A stretch of 64,000 nucleotides of DNA from Kitasatospora herbaricolor (GCF_030813695.1 NZ_JAUSVA010000002.1:310001-374000); one strand, 5' to 3'. Positions 42,768-53,663 are shown, numbered from the stretch's first letter. Notes: generated by a model from the sequence alone, not told the origin. Program-made: numbers and translations.

Positions 42768-45700
42768 TTAGGGGCGCAGCCAGCGCTCGATGCAGGCGAT
42801 GAGGTCGTTCGCGTCGACGGGCTTGGTGACGTAGTCGCTCGCGCCGGAGGCGAGGCTCTTCTCCCGGTCACCCACCATGGCCTTGGCGGTGACGGCGATG
42901 ATGGGCAGGTCCGCGTGTTGCGGCATCGCGCGGATCGCGGCGGTGGCGGCGTACCCGTCCATCTCCGGCATCATGACGTCCATCAGGATCAGGTCGATCC
43001 CGCTGTGCCGGTTGAGGGTGTCGATCGCGGCTCGGCCGTTCTCGGCCTGCAGGACCTGCATGCCGTGCAGCTCCAGGATGCCCGTGATGGCGTAGAGGTT
43101 GCGGTCATCGTCGTCGACGACTAGCACGGTGCGCCCGGCGAGCGAGCCGTCCACGTTCTGGGCGAACAGGGTTGCTGAGTCGTCGTTGCGGACCAGTGGC
43201 AGTACGTCGCCCGGCTGGTCGGCGCTCAGGTGCAAAGCGATGCGCTCGCGCAGCTCGTCGAGGCTGGAGAGCAGTTCCAGCGGCTGGGTAGTGGCGCGGT
43301 CCTGCAGGAGCCGTTCCTGTTCGGCCCCCAGGCGCCGGTTGTTGTGGGCCAGGACCGGCACGTTGTGCAACGCGGAGTCGTGGGCCATGGCCTCCAGGAA
43401 GTCCAGCGCCGCTCCGTTCGGCAGGTCCAGTTCGAGGACGACGCAGTGGCAGGGTGTGGCAGCCAGTGTCTCCGCCGCCTCGCGGGCGCCGACGGTGGTG
43501 ATGACCTCGACCGGGCCGCGCGGGTCGCCGAGGTCCGCGTGTCCGGCCAGGTCGGCGACGGCGCTCTCGGCGACGAGGGACAGCAGGCCGCGAGGACGCT
43601 CCTCGACGACCAGTAGCCGCTTGGGCCGACTGATCTCCAGCACAGCGCTCTGCCCATCCAGCTCCGCCGGCCCGGACGGCGTTGCCTCGGCCGGCCCGGC
43701 CTCCAGGGCAATTCGCGGAGTCCCGACGCTCAGCGCGAGGAATTCTGCCCGGGACGCGGGCAGGTACAGGGTGAACACACTGCCGTGGCCCGGTGTGCTC
43801 CGGGCGGTGATGGCGCCGCCGAGGAGGAAGGCGATCTCGCGGCTGATGGAGAGTCCGAGGCCGGTGCCGCCGTACTTGCGGCTGGTGGTGCCGTCGGCCT
43901 GCTGGAAGGCGCCGAACACGCTCTCCAGGTGCTGAGGCTCGATCCCGATACCGGTGTCCACCACGTGGAAGGCGATGACGGGTTCGTCGTCGCGGCGGGC
44001 GGCCTCCGGCACGCTCGCCGCGTCTGCGACCTCGATCCTCAGCTCGACGCTGCCCCTCTCCGTGAACTTCACGGCGTTGGACAGGAGGTTGCGCAGGATC
44101 TGCCGGAGCCGGTAGTCGTCGGTGACGATGTCGGCGGGCACACCGCCGGCCGTGTTGATCTCGAAGGCCAGGCTCTTCTGGGTCGTCAGGGGGCGGAACG
44201 TCGCTTCGACGTAGTCGAGCAGCTTGTTCAGCGGGATGTGTTCAGGAGTGACGTCCATCTTGCCTGCCTCGACCTTGGAGAGGTCGAGGATGTCGTTGAT
44301 CAGCTGCAGCAGGTCGGAGCCGGCCGAGTGGATGATGCCGGCGTACTCGACCTGCTTGGCGGTCAGGTTGCGGGTCGGGTTCTGGGCCAGCAGCTGGGCC
44401 AGGATGAGCAGGCTGTTCAGCGGGGTGCGCAGCTCGTGGCTCATGTTGGCCAGGAACTCGGACTTGTACGTGGAGGCGAGGGAAAGCTGGTGGGCGCGGT
44501 CCTCCAGCTCCTGGCGGGCCTGCTCGATCTCCAGGTTCTTGGTCTCGATGTCCCGGTTCTGCGCGGCCAGCAGTGCGGCCTTGTCCTCCAGTTCGGCGTT
44601 GGAGGACTGCAACTCCTCCTGACGGGACTGAAGTTCGGCGGACCGCACCTGGAGTTCGGAGGTCAGCCGCTGGGACTCGTCGAGGAGTTCGTCGGTGCGG
44701 GCGTTGGCCACGATGGTGTTGACGTTGACGCCGATGGTTTCCATGAGCTGTTCGAGGAACGCGCGGTGCACCGGGGTGAAGTCGTGCACCGTGGCGAGTT
44801 CGATGACGCCCAGGACTTGGTCCTCGACCACGATCGGCAGGACGACGAGTGCCTTGGGCTCGGCGCGGCCGAGGCCGGAGGAGACGCTCACGTAGCCGGC
44901 CGGCAGGGAGTCGACGGCGATGGTGCGCCGGCTGCGGGCGGCCTGGCCGACGAAGGACTCGCCGAGCCTGAAGCGGGCCGGGGCCTCGCCGGGCTGGAAG
45001 GCGTAGGAGCCGATCAGGTTGAGGAACGTGGTGTCGGCGGTCTCTTCGGCGAGGTAGAAGGCGCCGTACTGGGCGCCGACCAGCGGGGTGAGTTCGTCCA
45101 TGATCAGTTCGGCGACGACGGCCAGGTCGCGGCGGCCCTGCATCAGGGCGGAGATCCGGGCCAGGTTGGACTTGAGCCAGTCCTGGTCCTCGTTGGCGCG
45201 GGTGGTCTCGCGCAGGGACTCCACCATGAAGTTGATGTTGTCCTTGAGGTCCGCGACCTCGCCGGAGGCATCGACGGTGATGGATCGGGTCAGGTCGCCC
45301 TCGGCGACCGCGCTGGTCACCTCGGCGATCGCGCGGACCTGGCGGGTCAGGTTCCCGGCCAGCTCGTTGACGTTCTCGGTCAGCCGCTTCCAGGTGCCGG
45401 AGACACCCTCCACCTCGGCCTGGCCGCCGAGCCGGCCCTCGCTGCCGACCTCGCGGGCCACCCGGGTGACCTCCGCGGCGAACGAGGATAGCTGGTCGAC
45501 CATGGTGTTGATGGTGGTCTTGAGCTCCAGGATCTCGCCGCGCGCGTCGACGTCGATCTTGCGGGTCAGGTCGCCGCGGGCCACCGCCGTGGTGACCTGG
45601 GCGATGTTGCGGACCTGGCCGGTCAGGTTGTTGGCCATCGAGTTGACGTTGTCGGTGAGGTCCTTCCAGGTGCCGGCCACGTTCGGCACCCGGGCCTGGC

Positions 45701-47342
45701 CGCCCAGCGTCCCCTCGGTGCCGACCTCGCGGGCCACCCGGGTCACCTCGTCGGCGAACGCCGACAGGGTGTCGACCATGGTGTTGATCACCCCGGCCAG
45801 CGCCGCCACCTCGCCCTTGGCCTCCACGGTGATCTTCTGCGAGAGGTCGCCGCGCGCCACCGCCGTCGCCACCTGGGCGATCGAGCGGACCTGGCCGGTC
45901 AGGTTGGAGGCCATCACGTTGACGTTGTCCGTGAGGTCCTTCCAGGTGCCGGAGACGCCCCGGACGGTCGCCTGGCCGCCGAGGTTGCCCTCGGTGCCGA
46001 CCTCGCGGGCGACCCGGGTCACCTCGTCGGCGAAGGCGGAGAGCTGGTCGACCATCGTGTTGATGGTCTCCTTGAGTTCGAGGATCTCGCCGCGGGCGTC
46101 CACCCGGATCTTCTGCGAGAGGTCACCCTGTGCGACAGCGGTCGTGACCTCGGCGATCGAGCGGACCTGCGCGGTCAGGTTGTCCGCCATCACGTTGACC
46201 GACTCGGTGAGGTCCCGCCAGGTACCCGACACGTCCCGGACGTCGGCCTGCCCGCCCAGCCGGCCCTCGGTGCCGACCTCGCGGGCCACACGGGTCACCT
46301 CCCCGGCGAAGGCGGAGAGCTGGTCGACCATCGTGTTGATGGTCTCCTTCAGCTCCAGGATCTCGCCGCGGGCGTCCACCCGGATCTTCTGCGAGAGGTC
46401 GCCGCCCGCGACCGCCGTCGCCACCTGGGCGATCGAGCGGACCTGCGCGGTCAGGTTGCCGGCCATCGAGTTCACCGAGTCGGTGAGGTCCCGCCAGGTG
46501 CCCGAGACACCCTTCACGTCGGCCTGCCCGCCCAGCCGGCCCTCGGTGCCGACCTCGCGGGCAACGCGGGTCACCTCACCGGCGAACGAGGACAGCTGGT
46601 CGACCATCGTGTTGACGGTGTTCTTGAGTTCGAGGATCTCGCCGCGGGCGTCCACGGTGATCTTCTGCGACAGGTCGCCCTTGGCGACGGCGGTCGTGAC
46701 CTGGGCGATGTTGCGGACCTGGTCGGTGAGGTTGCCGGCCATGAAGTTGACCGAGTCGGTCAGGTCACGCCAGGTGCCCGCCACGCCGGGCACCTGGGCC
46801 TGGCCTCCGAGCCGGCCCTCGCTGCCGACCTCGCGAGCGACGCGGGTGACCTCCGCGGCGAACGAGGACAGCTGGTCGACCATGGTGTTGACGGTGTTCT
46901 TCAGCTCAAGGATCTCGCCGCGCGCAGCGACGTCGATCTTCTGCGAGAGGTCGCCCTTGGCGACCGCGGTGGCCACCTGGGCGATGTCCCGCACCTGGGT
47001 CGTCAGGTTGCCGGCCATCGCGTTGACGGAGTCGGTGAGGTCCTTCCAGGTCCCGGAGACCCCGGGGACCTCGGCCTGGCCTCCCAGCTGCCCTTCGGTT
47101 CCCACCTCGCGCGCGACGCGGGTGACCTCGGAGGTGAACAGCGACAGCTGGTCGACCATGCCGTTGAACACCGTGGCGATCTCGCCGAGCAGCCCGTCGG
47201 CGTCCGGCAGCCGGGTGCCGAAGTCCCCGTCGCGGACGGCGGTCAGGCCGGTCAGCAGTCGCCGCAGATCGGGTTCCCCCACCTGCTCGGCCTTGCCATT
47301 GCCGCCCCGCCGTGCAGCCGGGGGCTTAGTCGAGCTGGTCAT
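42768..47342 (-). CDS. Poly-HAMP hybrid sensor histidine kinase (1524 aa)
   Basis: This is a soluble kinase without membrane helices. Residues about 37-715 consist of HAMP-type repeats, seven units plus a partial one, with a 92-residue period. Each unit contains GDLSQKI or GDLTRKI, MVDQLSx[12 protein letters not shown] and [11 protein letters not shown]. A GAF domain follows (about 735-880), then a coiled coil (890-955). The HisKA box is [10 protein letters not shown] with phospho-acceptor His969. The ATPase has N-box [10 protein letters not shown] and G-boxes DTGIGI and GTGLGLSI. A degenerate receiver lies at about 1240-1360, and a canonical receiver at 1390-1520 has acceptor Asp1455. It resembles poly-HAMP kinases linked to osmotic/SigB-type signalling in streptomycetes. 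Confidence 0.93.
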   Translation of the reverse strand: MTSSTKPPAARRGGNGKAEQVGEPDLRRLLTGLTAVRDGDFGTRLPDADGLLGEIATVFNGMVDQLSLFTSEVTRVAREVGTEGQLGGQAEVPGVSGTWKDLTDSVNAMAGNLTTQVRDIAQVATAVAKGDLSQKIDVAARGEILELKNTVNTMVDQLSSFAAEVTRVAREVGSEGRLGGQAQVPGVAGTWRDLTDSVNFMAGNLTDQVRNIAQVTTAVAKGDLSQKITVDARGEILELKNTVNTMVDQLSSFAGEVTRVAREVGTEGRLGGQADVKGVSGTWRDLTDSVNSMAGNLTAQVRSIAQVATAVAGGDLSQKIRVDARGEILELKETINTMVDQLSAFAGEVTRVAREVGTEGRLGGQADVRDVSGTWRDLTESVNVMADNLTAQVRSIAEVTTAVAQGDLSQKIRVDARGEILELKETINTMVDQLSAFADEVTRVAREVGTEGNLGGQATVRGVSGTWKDLTDNVNVMASNLTGQVRSIAQVATAVARGDLSQKITVEAKGEVAALAGVINTMVDTLSAFADEVTRVAREVGTEGTLGGQARVPNVAGTWKDLTDNVNSMANNLTGQVRNIAQVTTAVARGDLTRKIDVDARGEILELKTTINTMVDQLSSFAAEVTRVAREVGSEGRLGGQAEVEGVSGTWKRLTENVNELAGNLTRQVRAIAEVTSAVAEGDLTRSITVDASGEVADLKDNINFMVESLRETTRANEDQDWLKSNLARISALMQGRRDLAVVAELIMDELTPLVGAQYGAFYLAEETADTTFLNLIGSYAFQPGEAPARFRLGESFVGQAARSRRTIAVDSLPAGYVSVSSGLGRAEPKALVVLPIVVEDQVLGVIELATVHDFTPVHRAFLEQLMETIGVNVNTIVANARTDELLDESQRLTSELQVRSAELQSRQEELQSSNAELEDKAALLAAQNRDIETKNLEIEQARQELEDRAHQLSLASTYKSEFLANMSHELRTPLNSLLILAQLLAQNPTRNLTAKQVEYAGIIHSAGSDLLQLINDILDLSKVEAGKMDVTPEHIPLNKLLDYVEATFRPLTTQKSLAFEINTAGGVPADIVTDDYRLRQILRNLLSNAVKFTERGSVELRIEVADAASVPEAARRDDEPVIAFHVVDTGIGIEPQHLESVFGAFQQADGTTSRKYGGTGLGLSISREIAFLLGGAITARSTPGHGSVFTLYLPASRAEFLALSVGTPRIALEAGPAEATPSGPAELDGQSAVLEISRPKRLLVVEERPRGLLSLVAESAVADLAGHADLGDPRGPVEVITTVGAREAAETLAATPCHCVVLELDLPNGAALDFLEAMAHDSALHNVPVLAHNNRRLGAEQERLLQDRATTQPLELLSSLDELRERIALHLSADQPGDVLPLVRNDDSATLFAQNVDGSLAGRTVLVVDDDDRNLYAITGILELHGMQVLQAENGRAAIDTLNRHSGIDLILMDVMMPEMDGYAATAAIRAMPQHADLPIIAVTAKAMVGDREKSLASGASDYVTKPVDANDLIACIERWLRP
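45306..47234. repeat. Seven tandem ~276-bp HAMP-coding repeats
   Basis: Six units of exactly 92 codons (46961 down to 45306) plus a related first unit (to 47234) encode the HAMP array of the kinase. Nucleotide identity is high in blocks such as the CTCGCGGGCCACCCGGGT-type segment. This makes the region prone to recombination or assembly collapse. Confidence 0.85.
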
Positions 47343-47676
47343 CGCAGGTCGCCTTCCTGAGCGCAGACCATAGGCCCGCCATGGCCGAACCAGGGCGGGA
47401 AGGGCAGTTGAACATACCGGTGGGGACGCTACCCCACCGCTTCCACCAAGAGCGAACTACCCGGAAGAGCCCTGCTGGCCGAACCAGATGCAGTCCGACG
47501 CATGCCCGGCAGCCGCCCTGGCACGCGTCGAGAACGACATACGCCGCGCTCCACGTGACGGCACACTTCGCACTGTCGACCTTCACCTGCGATCCGGCAG
47601 CCGCCAGTCGAATCTCCGGCTAGAACCGGCTGCCCCAGCGCCCCGCCAGCCTGTCCATGCTCCGCCAGACACGGAG
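47343..47676. other. Intergenic region with kinase promoter
   Basis: About 330 bases upstream of the kinase and downstream of the MerR gene. No gene is supported. The kinase promoter must lie here, but I cannot identify -35/-10 boxes with confidence. Confidence 0.45.
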
Positions 47677-48060
47677 TCAGGTGTCGGCGGGCGGCGGCGC
47701 GTCGGCCGGCGGACGGCGCAGTTGCTCGTTGAGGCGCAGGGCCTCTTCGAGTTGGTCTTCGAGGATGACGATGCGGCAGGCGGCCTCGATGGGGGTGCCC
47801 TGGTCGGCCAGGTCGCGGGCGCGCATCGCGATCCGTAGTTGGTAGCGGGAGTAGCGGCGGTGGCCGCCGTCGGAGCGCAGTGGGGTGATGAGGCGGTGCT
47901 CCCCCAGCGCCCGGAGGAAGCCGGCGGTGGTGCCGGTCATCTCGGCGGCGCGGCCCATGGTGCAGGCGGGGTAGTCGTCGTCGAAGGAGTTGGGGCCCGG
48001 GTCGGGGCTTGGATCGGGGTCGGAGCCGGGGATGTGGGGCCGGTTGGTTGCCGTGGTCAC
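47677..48060 (-). CDS. MerR-family transcriptional regulator
   Basis: GTG 48060 overlaps the stop of the preceding recombinase-like gene. The 127-residue protein has an acidic N-terminal tail followed by a MerR helix-turn-helix (TMGRAAEMTGTTAGFLRALG). The wing motif is ITPLRSDGGHRRYSRYQLRI. A dimerising helix follows (ARDLADQGTPIEAACRIVIL, EDQLEEALRLNEQL). There is no Cys-rich effector site, so it is a non-metal MerR protein. Co-transcription with two recombinase genes suggests an element-encoded regulator. Confidence 0.85.
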   Translation of the reverse strand: MTTATNRPHIPGSDPDPSPDPGPNSFDDDYPACTMGRAAEMTGTTAGFLRALGEHRLITPLRSDGGHRRYSRYQLRIAMRARDLADQGTPIEAACRIVILEDQLEEALRLNEQLRRPPADAPPPADT

Positions 48061-48623
48061 TGCACCTCTTCTGTGTTTGTTCGGGGACGCGTCGAGGGGC
48101 CCCGAAGCCATGGCGGCTCCGGGGCCCCGAAGGGATACATCACCATCTGCCGGCCGGAGCCCACGGCGAGGTCGGGTGCAAGGTCTCCCTTCAGGGAGGG
48201 CACCGACACCAGCCACTCCAACGAGGGGCGGATGACGTCGGCGCAGATCAGGACCTTCATGCCGTTGGACAGCTCGGACGGCAGCCAGGTCGAGCGGCGA
48301 CCGCGGTGGGTGAGCCAGTGCAGCGGCGCCCGCCGCCACTGGGCGCCCAGCGACTCGGCGCCACTGGCCAGCCACCGCTGCTGCCAGTCGGCGCCGGGAA
48401 AGTCCTCCAGCCAGTCGAGCAGGTGGGCCAGACCGCGGACGCGCTTGCCCTGGACCACTGGGTTCGTGAGCACGGACGGCGTGCTGGTCGTGTGCTGCCA
48501 GACCGCAGCCCGCCCCATCCGGGTGGTAGCCCAATCACCGGGGATGGTCCTCGCGGAGAACCTGTCGCGCGGCAGCTTCAGGGCCGCCGCCGTGCTCACC
48601 GCCTTCAGCGTCGCGGTCGTCAT
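48057..48623 (-). pseudogene. Truncated second tyrosine-recombinase partner
   Basis: The start ATG 48623 overlaps the stop of the upstream recombinase (ATGA). The first 155 residues look like the N-terminal SAM-like domain of a large site-specific recombinase (LAHLLDWLEDFPGADWQQRW, LASGAESLGAQWRRAPLHWL, VLICADVIRPSLEWLVSVPS). The protein then ends in an unrelated tail (MVMYPFGAPEPPWLRGPSTR) without the R-H-R-Y catalytic domain expected of such partners. I infer a 3' truncation that left a stable open frame. Alternatively it is a natural short accessory factor. Confidence 0.55.
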
Positions 48624-49825
48624 GGCCGGCCACCGAACAGGACGCTGAGAGTCTCGGCGCGGTAGCCTGCGGCAGGTGCCGGGACAAGCCGCGCTGCCGC
48701 CTGCCGGGTCTGCTCGGCGTGGTGGGCCAGGACCCGACGGATCACCTCCTCCTTCCGAGGGGTGAGGTAGATCTGCGTCGTGGTCAACTGGACATGTCCA
48801 AGCACGAATTGGACATCAGTGAGCGGAAGTCTGGGGTCCTCAGCCATCCGGTAGGCCGCGGTATGCCGCAGCGCGTGCAGCGTCGCCGAGGTTCCGGCGA
48901 GCGCGTTGACGCGCTCGAACATCCGGTGGGTCGCGTGATAGGTCAGAGGGCAGCTTGGGGCGCGAAGCGTCCACCACAGAGGCAGCCGCCGTCCGCGCGG
49001 AATCGCTTCCTCCATCTCCAGCTGGTAGAGCCGCAGCCAGACGAACGCGTCCGTCGAAGCGGGAAGCTCCTGCACCTCCCGGGTGCCCTTGCGGACCACC
49101 GCAATCAACTGACGGCCCGGGTCGGCACCGCCCTGCGTGGCCGACAACAGCTCGCTGGCGCGGGCGCCCGTGGACACGTAGAACGCAACCAGAGCCCGGT
49201 CGCGGTGGGAGGGCAGCCGCGCGAAGATCTCGTTGAACTCCTCATCCGGGACGCTGCGAGGTACCCGCTTGGGCACCGTCGGCCGATAGAGCCCAGTGCG
49301 CTCCTTGGAGTACGGCTCCATCGGGTTGTGATGCGCATGGGCACGGCCTCCACGGCGCGACCCATGCAGAGGGAAGGGGTTGAGGATCGGCCCCGTACCC
49401 GCATCGAGATGGAAGTCGTAGAAGGCCCGCAGGACCGTCTCGCTGTGCGCGCGCACCGACGCCGCGTACGGCTTTCCGCCCGTGGTCCACACCCCGGCGG
49501 CCGACGAGCGCCAGTGCGGACGCTTCGGTTGCCCGGCAACCAGCAGCCACCGGGAGAAGTCCCGGGCCTCAAGGCGCGTCGCCCGCTCCCACGGAACCTC
49601 GACCGCCCACAGGAACCGGAACCAGCGCAGCAGGTCCATCCCGTACGAGCGCGCCGTCGCAGACGGCCGACCGACCGCTTGGAGGTCCCGCAGATACGCG
49701 GCGACGCCGCCGACTGGCGACCCGGACGGATCGAGCAGCTGGTACGGCTCCCACAGCTCATCCGTGGCTACCAACTCGCCGGCGAGGGGCACGACCAGCG
49801 ACGCCAGATCTCTCGATGAATCCAC
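48620..49825 (-). CDS. Tyrosine recombinase/integrase
   Basis: The 401-residue protein has a core-binding domain (AAYLRDLQAVGRPSATARSY, LLRWFRFLWAVEVPWERATR) and a complete catalytic domain. Arg I is in STGARASELL, the HxxR box is LHALRHTAAYRM, the last His is in LGHVQLTTT and the nucleophile Tyr is in TQIYLTPR. Such enzymes form multi-recombinase transposition units with a second recombinase. The downstream partner here is truncated. I see no tRNA or attachment site beside it. It may still be catalytically competent. Confidence 0.9.
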   Translation of the reverse strand: MDSSRDLASLVVPLAGELVATDELWEPYQLLDPSGSPVGGVAAYLRDLQAVGRPSATARSYGMDLLRWFRFLWAVEVPWERATRLEARDFSRWLLVAGQPKRPHWRSSAAGVWTTGGKPYAASVRAHSETVLRAFYDFHLDAGTGPILNPFPLHGSRRGGRAHAHHNPMEPYSKERTGLYRPTVPKRVPRSVPDEEFNEIFARLPSHRDRALVAFYVSTGARASELLSATQGGADPGRQLIAVVRKGTREVQELPASTDAFVWLRLYQLEMEEAIPRGRRLPLWWTLRAPSCPLTYHATHRMFERVNALAGTSATLHALRHTAAYRMAEDPRLPLTDVQFVLGHVQLTTTQIYLTPRKEEVIRRVLAHHAEQTRQAAARLVPAPAAGYRAETLSVLFGGRP

Positions 49826-49885
49826 GGCAAGACTAACGATGAATCCGCAATCAGGTCACTGACCTGGGCATACACTGCCGATAGT

Positions 49886-51378
49886 TCAGTCAACAGGTAG
49901 CAGGGAGAATCCGGCTCGGCCGTGCATCTGTCTCATGATCCGTTTGGTTCGCGTGTTGACTCCCTCGGTGCGGCCGTTCTGGAACGGGAGGGTGAGGCCG
50001 GCGTCGACGGCGGCCCGGTCGAGTTCCAGGCCGTTCGCGAAGGAGTGCAGGTGGGGCAGGTCGACGGAGCGAACTGATGTGATCCAGTCGGTGAGCTTGG
50101 CGTCGTTGCCCTCGGCCGGCACCAGCAGTTGCGCGAACTCTCCGGTGAGACGGGCGAGTTCGGTCATCTCGGAACAGCTTTGGGTGAGCTCCCTCAGGAG
50201 GGCGGTGTCCGTGTCTCGCAGTTTCTCGGGACGGGTGAGGAGGAGGCGGGCGAAGCGCCGCGGGGTGGTGACGGGCCTGTCACCATCGGCGCGGCCCTGG
50301 GTGACGTAGCGGACCAGGAGGTTCGCGCTCCCGGTGCAACCGAGCTCCCTGATCTCGCGCAGGAGGTGGGTGACGGGCACCGCGGGGTCCTCGGCCCTGC
50401 GCCGGCGCAGGTGGTCGCGGTAGGGATCGACCAGCGTGGGTTTGTAGCGGGGTGCCCGGCGGTCGCCGGTGGGCTCCTTCATGCGGGCGTACCGCTTGAC
50501 GGTGTTCAGCGCGACGTCGAGGCGGCGGGCACATTCGAGCAGCCCGACGCCCTGGCCGAGCAGCTTGTGGACCAGCGTTCGCGGGTGGTCTGCTCGCGTA
50601 CGACTCCGGGCCGGGTCGGGTTCACGGCGGTGGCCCAGCAGGCGGCGTGAGAGCGGATCTCGGCCAGGACCTTGCCACACAGGTTGCTCCACAAGTGCCA
50701 TCTGTCGCTGACCTGCACCGCTTCGGGGAGGCCCTGGCGGATCGCCTCGCCGTAGGAGCCGGAGCCGTCGCGGCAGACGTACTCGGCCCCGGGGTGCTCG
50801 CACAGCCACGCGACCAGAGTCTGGGTGGTGCGGTCGGGCAGGACGTCGATCCGCTCGCCGGTCTCGGCGTCGATGAGCACGGTGGCGCAACGCTGGCGCC
50901 GGCGCAGGGCGAAGTCGTCGACGCCCAGCACGCGCGGGACGCGCAGCCGCGGCACCGACTGGCGCATGAGCACGCGCAGGGCGGTCGAGCGGGAGACCGT
51001 CGCAGCCAGGACGCGGGAGAGGCGAGCGCCCGCCCGGCCCGCTAACTCCTTAACGATCTCACCGAGTTGATCGGCGAGACGGCGCGTGCGCCGCTGGTAG
51101 CGTTCGATCAGGCCGGGGACCTGCTCACGGAACGTCTGGCGCGGGCAACCCAGAACCGGGCAGGTCAGGCGTCGGACTCGCACCGACACCACGACCCGCC
51201 GACCGTCCACCGGCACATCCGCGACCACTCGATGGTGGAAGCCATGCACGTGCGGCGTCGGCTGCCCGCACGCTGGGCACGGCACAGGCTCGTCCTGGGT
51301 CCGGGCTGACACCCGGATGACCTCGCCCTCGTCCACCACGTCCTGGACGACCAACACCGACAGCCCTGAAAACACCAT
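49886..51378 (-). pseudogene. ISL3-family transposase, frameshifted
   Basis: The N-terminal half from ATG 51378 has the ISL3 zinc-finger region (VPCPACGQPTPHVHGFHHRV, CPVLGCPRQTFREQVPG). The first catalytic block is LRVPRVLGVDDFALRRRQRC and the second DRWHLWSNLCGKVLAEIRSH. Near 50585 the frame breaks (TTRERW in one frame, ADHPRTLVHKLLGQG in the next). The rest continues in the other frame to DAGLTLPFQNGRTEGVNTRT with the terminal Glu. The C-terminus ends abruptly as GRAGFSLLPVD, where relatives continue, so the 3' end is also lost. One short imperfect repeat (GATTCCGGCTC-like) flanks the region. Confidence 0.85.
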
Positions 51379-51505
51379 GCTCACAAGCTCGTTGGCATCT
51401 CGCACGTAACAACAACGACGACCGTCACCCTTCGTTACCACCGATTACGGGACAGAGCCGGAATCCTGATACTCCCGCCGGGAGCAGAAGCCTGGCATTG
51501 GCGAA

Positions 51506-51539
51506 CGGCTGCCTGGCGGAGTGATCCGCCGGACAGCCG
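51506..51539 (-). terminator. Hairpin after S15 peptidase 1
   Basis: CGGCTGTCCGGCGGA and TCCGCCAGGCAGCCG (minus strand) form a 15-bp stem with two mismatches and a 4-base loop. It lies 20 bases past the stop of the 51560-53656 gene. There is no U-tract, as is usual in high-G+C actinomycete terminators. Confidence 0.75.
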
Positions 51540-51559
51540 TCCGGGTGGTGGGGGGTGGG

Positions 51560-53656
51560 TCACCCCCCAAATGCGGCGCGACCCGACTTCACGGGCAGGG
51601 TGACGCCGCTGGTCTCGGTGCCGAGGGTCAGCGTTGTGGCCTGGTCGCCGTTCGTGCCGACATAGTGAAGCGTGTTCCTGGTGTCCACGGGGAGGAGGAT
51701 GAGGCCGATCTGGTGGTCCTTGGCGACGGTGACCTGCATCGGCTGTCCCTGCCACTTGTACAGCTGGAACGTGTTGCCCGGCACCACGCTCTCCGCTCTC
51801 TCGTTGAAGACGGGAGTTCCGGTTCGGTCGTAGTTGCGGGTGTCGAGCCAGCCGCGGGAGATCACACGGTAGGTGCCCGTGTCAGGCACAGCGGTCCGCA
51901 TGTTGACGCAGCCGGTGTTGGCGCCGTCGCGAATGTTCGGGTCCTGCGGTCCGGGTTCCACGTCCTCTATGCACCTGGTGACGGGGGTAGCCGGATCCGC
52001 GTAGTGCTGACCAGCCGCCGGCGCGCGGGTCCCGTCCGCCTTGATCTCGTCAAAGTCGACCAGCAGGGCGATCAGGTAGGGGGATGCGCCACCGATCTTG
52101 GCCACCGCCTTGAACGTGGGAGCGCCTTCGAGGGTAACCGACTCCCTGAGAGGGGTTGAGAGGTACTGCAGGGTGGCCTTGGTGAGATCCGCCGAGTCGC
52201 TGTTGGTTAGCTTCTTGTATTCCGTCGTGCTCAGGCCTTTGCCCGTCGACTGGGTCATCTCGTCGTAGACGGAGTTGTTCCAGTTGGGACTGGTGACCAG
52301 GGAGCGGGTGGTCTTGGCGGCGTCGAGGCGGGTCGAGAGCGAGACGGTGTCCGCGGCGGCGGGCCAGCTGTTCTGGGTGGTCCAGGTGAGGTCGGACTGC
52401 TGGACGTCCACCTTGGACTCGGCCATGATCCCGTTCGGAAGGTCGTAGAGCCAGTAGTCGTACCAGCGGTGCAGCTGCGTCAGGTACTCCAGCGGCCGGA
52501 TGCGGTACGGCGACTTGTGCTCGTCCTGGGTGATCCAGAGCTTGCTCGGAACCCCCCAGTCCTGCAGGGCCTTCCAGTAGACCGAGGCGTTCTCCGGCCG
52601 GACGGCGTCGTCCCGCATGCCCTGGACGACGAAGACGCTGGCCTTGGGCTTGTCCGCCGCGTCGTTCGTGTAGTTGCGCTCGTCCCAGAAGGCGTTGCGG
52701 TCTCCGCTGTCGTACGCGAACTTGTCCGTGATGTCGCTGGCGAGCCTATCCTCGCAGATGGCGGAGCTCAGGCCGTCGTTGTACTCGGAGGCGAGGGTGT
52801 TCACGTCATACCCGACGTATTGGGCGCCAGCGTTGACGACGGCGCCGTTGGAACGCTGGTACCGGTACCAATCGGAGATGCCGGCATGGGTGACGATGGT
52901 CTTCAGGCCGTCGACACCGGAGGCCGCGCCCTCGATCGACAGTGCGCCGTCGTAGGAACGGCCCTGGAGGGCGGCCTTGCCGTTAGACCAGTCCGCCGCG
53001 GTGATTTCCGTGTTGGTTCCGGGCTTGTAGCCCTTCGCCCGGCCGTTCAGCCAGTCGATGGCGGCCTTCACACCGGCCTGCTCGTACTTGCTGCCCACGC
53101 CGAGGCAGCCCTCGGAGTTGCCGGTGCCGAGCGCGTCGAGCTCGGCGACCGCGTATCCGCGAGGGACGAAGTAGTTGTCCATGAACGCGTCTTTGGCGAT
53201 CAGGTCCCAATCCTCGGGCGGAGCTGCCAGCGGCGCGCTATAGTCCCAGCGGAGGTTCGGCGTCTTGAATTGCGACGGCTCCGTCCCGTTCATCTGCACC
53301 TGGGCGAGATTGAAATTATCCCCGCTGCGAGTGGTTCCGTTGTAGATGCTCGGATCGATGATCGTCGGGACCCGAACATTGCCGTCCTTGGTGGTGTCGG
53401 GTCGTTTGATGCGGAGCTGGACCTTGTCCGCATTGCCGTCGCCATCGGTATCGACGATGTGACCGTCGACGTCGGGGACCGTGATGTTGACCGTCAGCCT
53501 TTTGGCGTCTGCCAGGGGATAGCGTACGACGGTTTGGTTGCCCGCGACGTTGGGTGGAACCGTCAGGGCGTGGGCCGGATTCACGATGGCCGACAGGCCC
53601 GCCAGGAGCGTTCCGGTGACCGTGAGACCGAGGAGTCTTGTGGGGAGGCTTCTCAT
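51560..53656 (-). CDS. Secreted S15/X-Pro dipeptidyl-peptidase-like hydrolase 1
   Basis: The 698-residue product has a signal peptide (about 1-30, ending AHA) and a DTDGDGNAD loop like a calcium site (69-77). Its alpha/beta-hydrolase catalytic domain has nucleophile Ser234 in GRSYDG, an Asp in QGMRDDAVRP (about 349) and His380 in DEHKSPYR. A C-terminal beta-sandwich with VISRGWLDTRNY completes the CocE/PepX-type architecture. Such enzymes release X-Pro dipeptides or hydrolyse acyl esters outside the cell. It is one of three paralogs here and is transcribed opposite to the others. The start codon is 7 bases after a -10 box. Confidence 0.9.
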   Translation of the reverse strand: MRSLPTRLLGLTVTGTLLAGLSAIVNPAHALTVPPNVAGNQTVVRYPLADAKRLTVNITVPDVDGHIVDTDGDGNADKVQLRIKRPDTTKDGNVRVPTIIDPSIYNGTTRSGDNFNLAQVQMNGTEPSQFKTPNLRWDYSAPLAAPPEDWDLIAKDAFMDNYFVPRGYAVAELDALGTGNSEGCLGVGSKYEQAGVKAAIDWLNGRAKGYKPGTNTEITAADWSNGKAALQGRSYDGALSIEGAASGVDGLKTIVTHAGISDWYRYQRSNGAVVNAGAQYVGYDVNTLASEYNDGLSSAICEDRLASDITDKFAYDSGDRNAFWDERNYTNDAADKPKASVFVVQGMRDDAVRPENASVYWKALQDWGVPSKLWITQDEHKSPYRIRPLEYLTQLHRWYDYWLYDLPNGIMAESKVDVQQSDLTWTTQNSWPAAADTVSLSTRLDAAKTTRSLVTSPNWNNSVYDEMTQSTGKGLSTTEYKKLTNSDSADLTKATLQYLSTPLRESVTLEGAPTFKAVAKIGGASPYLIALLVDFDEIKADGTRAPAAGQHYADPATPVTRCIEDVEPGPQDPNIRDGANTGCVNMRTAVPDTGTYRVISRGWLDTRNYDRTGTPVFNERAESVVPGNTFQLYKWQGQPMQVTVAKDHQIGLILLPVDTRNTLHYVGTNGDQATTLTLGTETSGVTLPVKSGRAAFGG

Positions 53657-53663
53657 GAACGGA

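Noticed and set aside
45306..47234. Tandem repeats considered as a CRISPR or VNTR array
   Set aside because: Units of 276 bp are coding, in frame and without spacers; they are HAMP domains.
45088..47373. 761-codon plus-strand frame and internal repeats opposite the kinase
   Set aside because: Ser/Thr/Arg repetitive translation simply mirrors the HAMP repeats of the real gene.
48620..49885. Attachment site or tRNA next to the integrase
   Set aside because: No tRNA-like cloverleaf or direct repeat could be found by eye near the gene.
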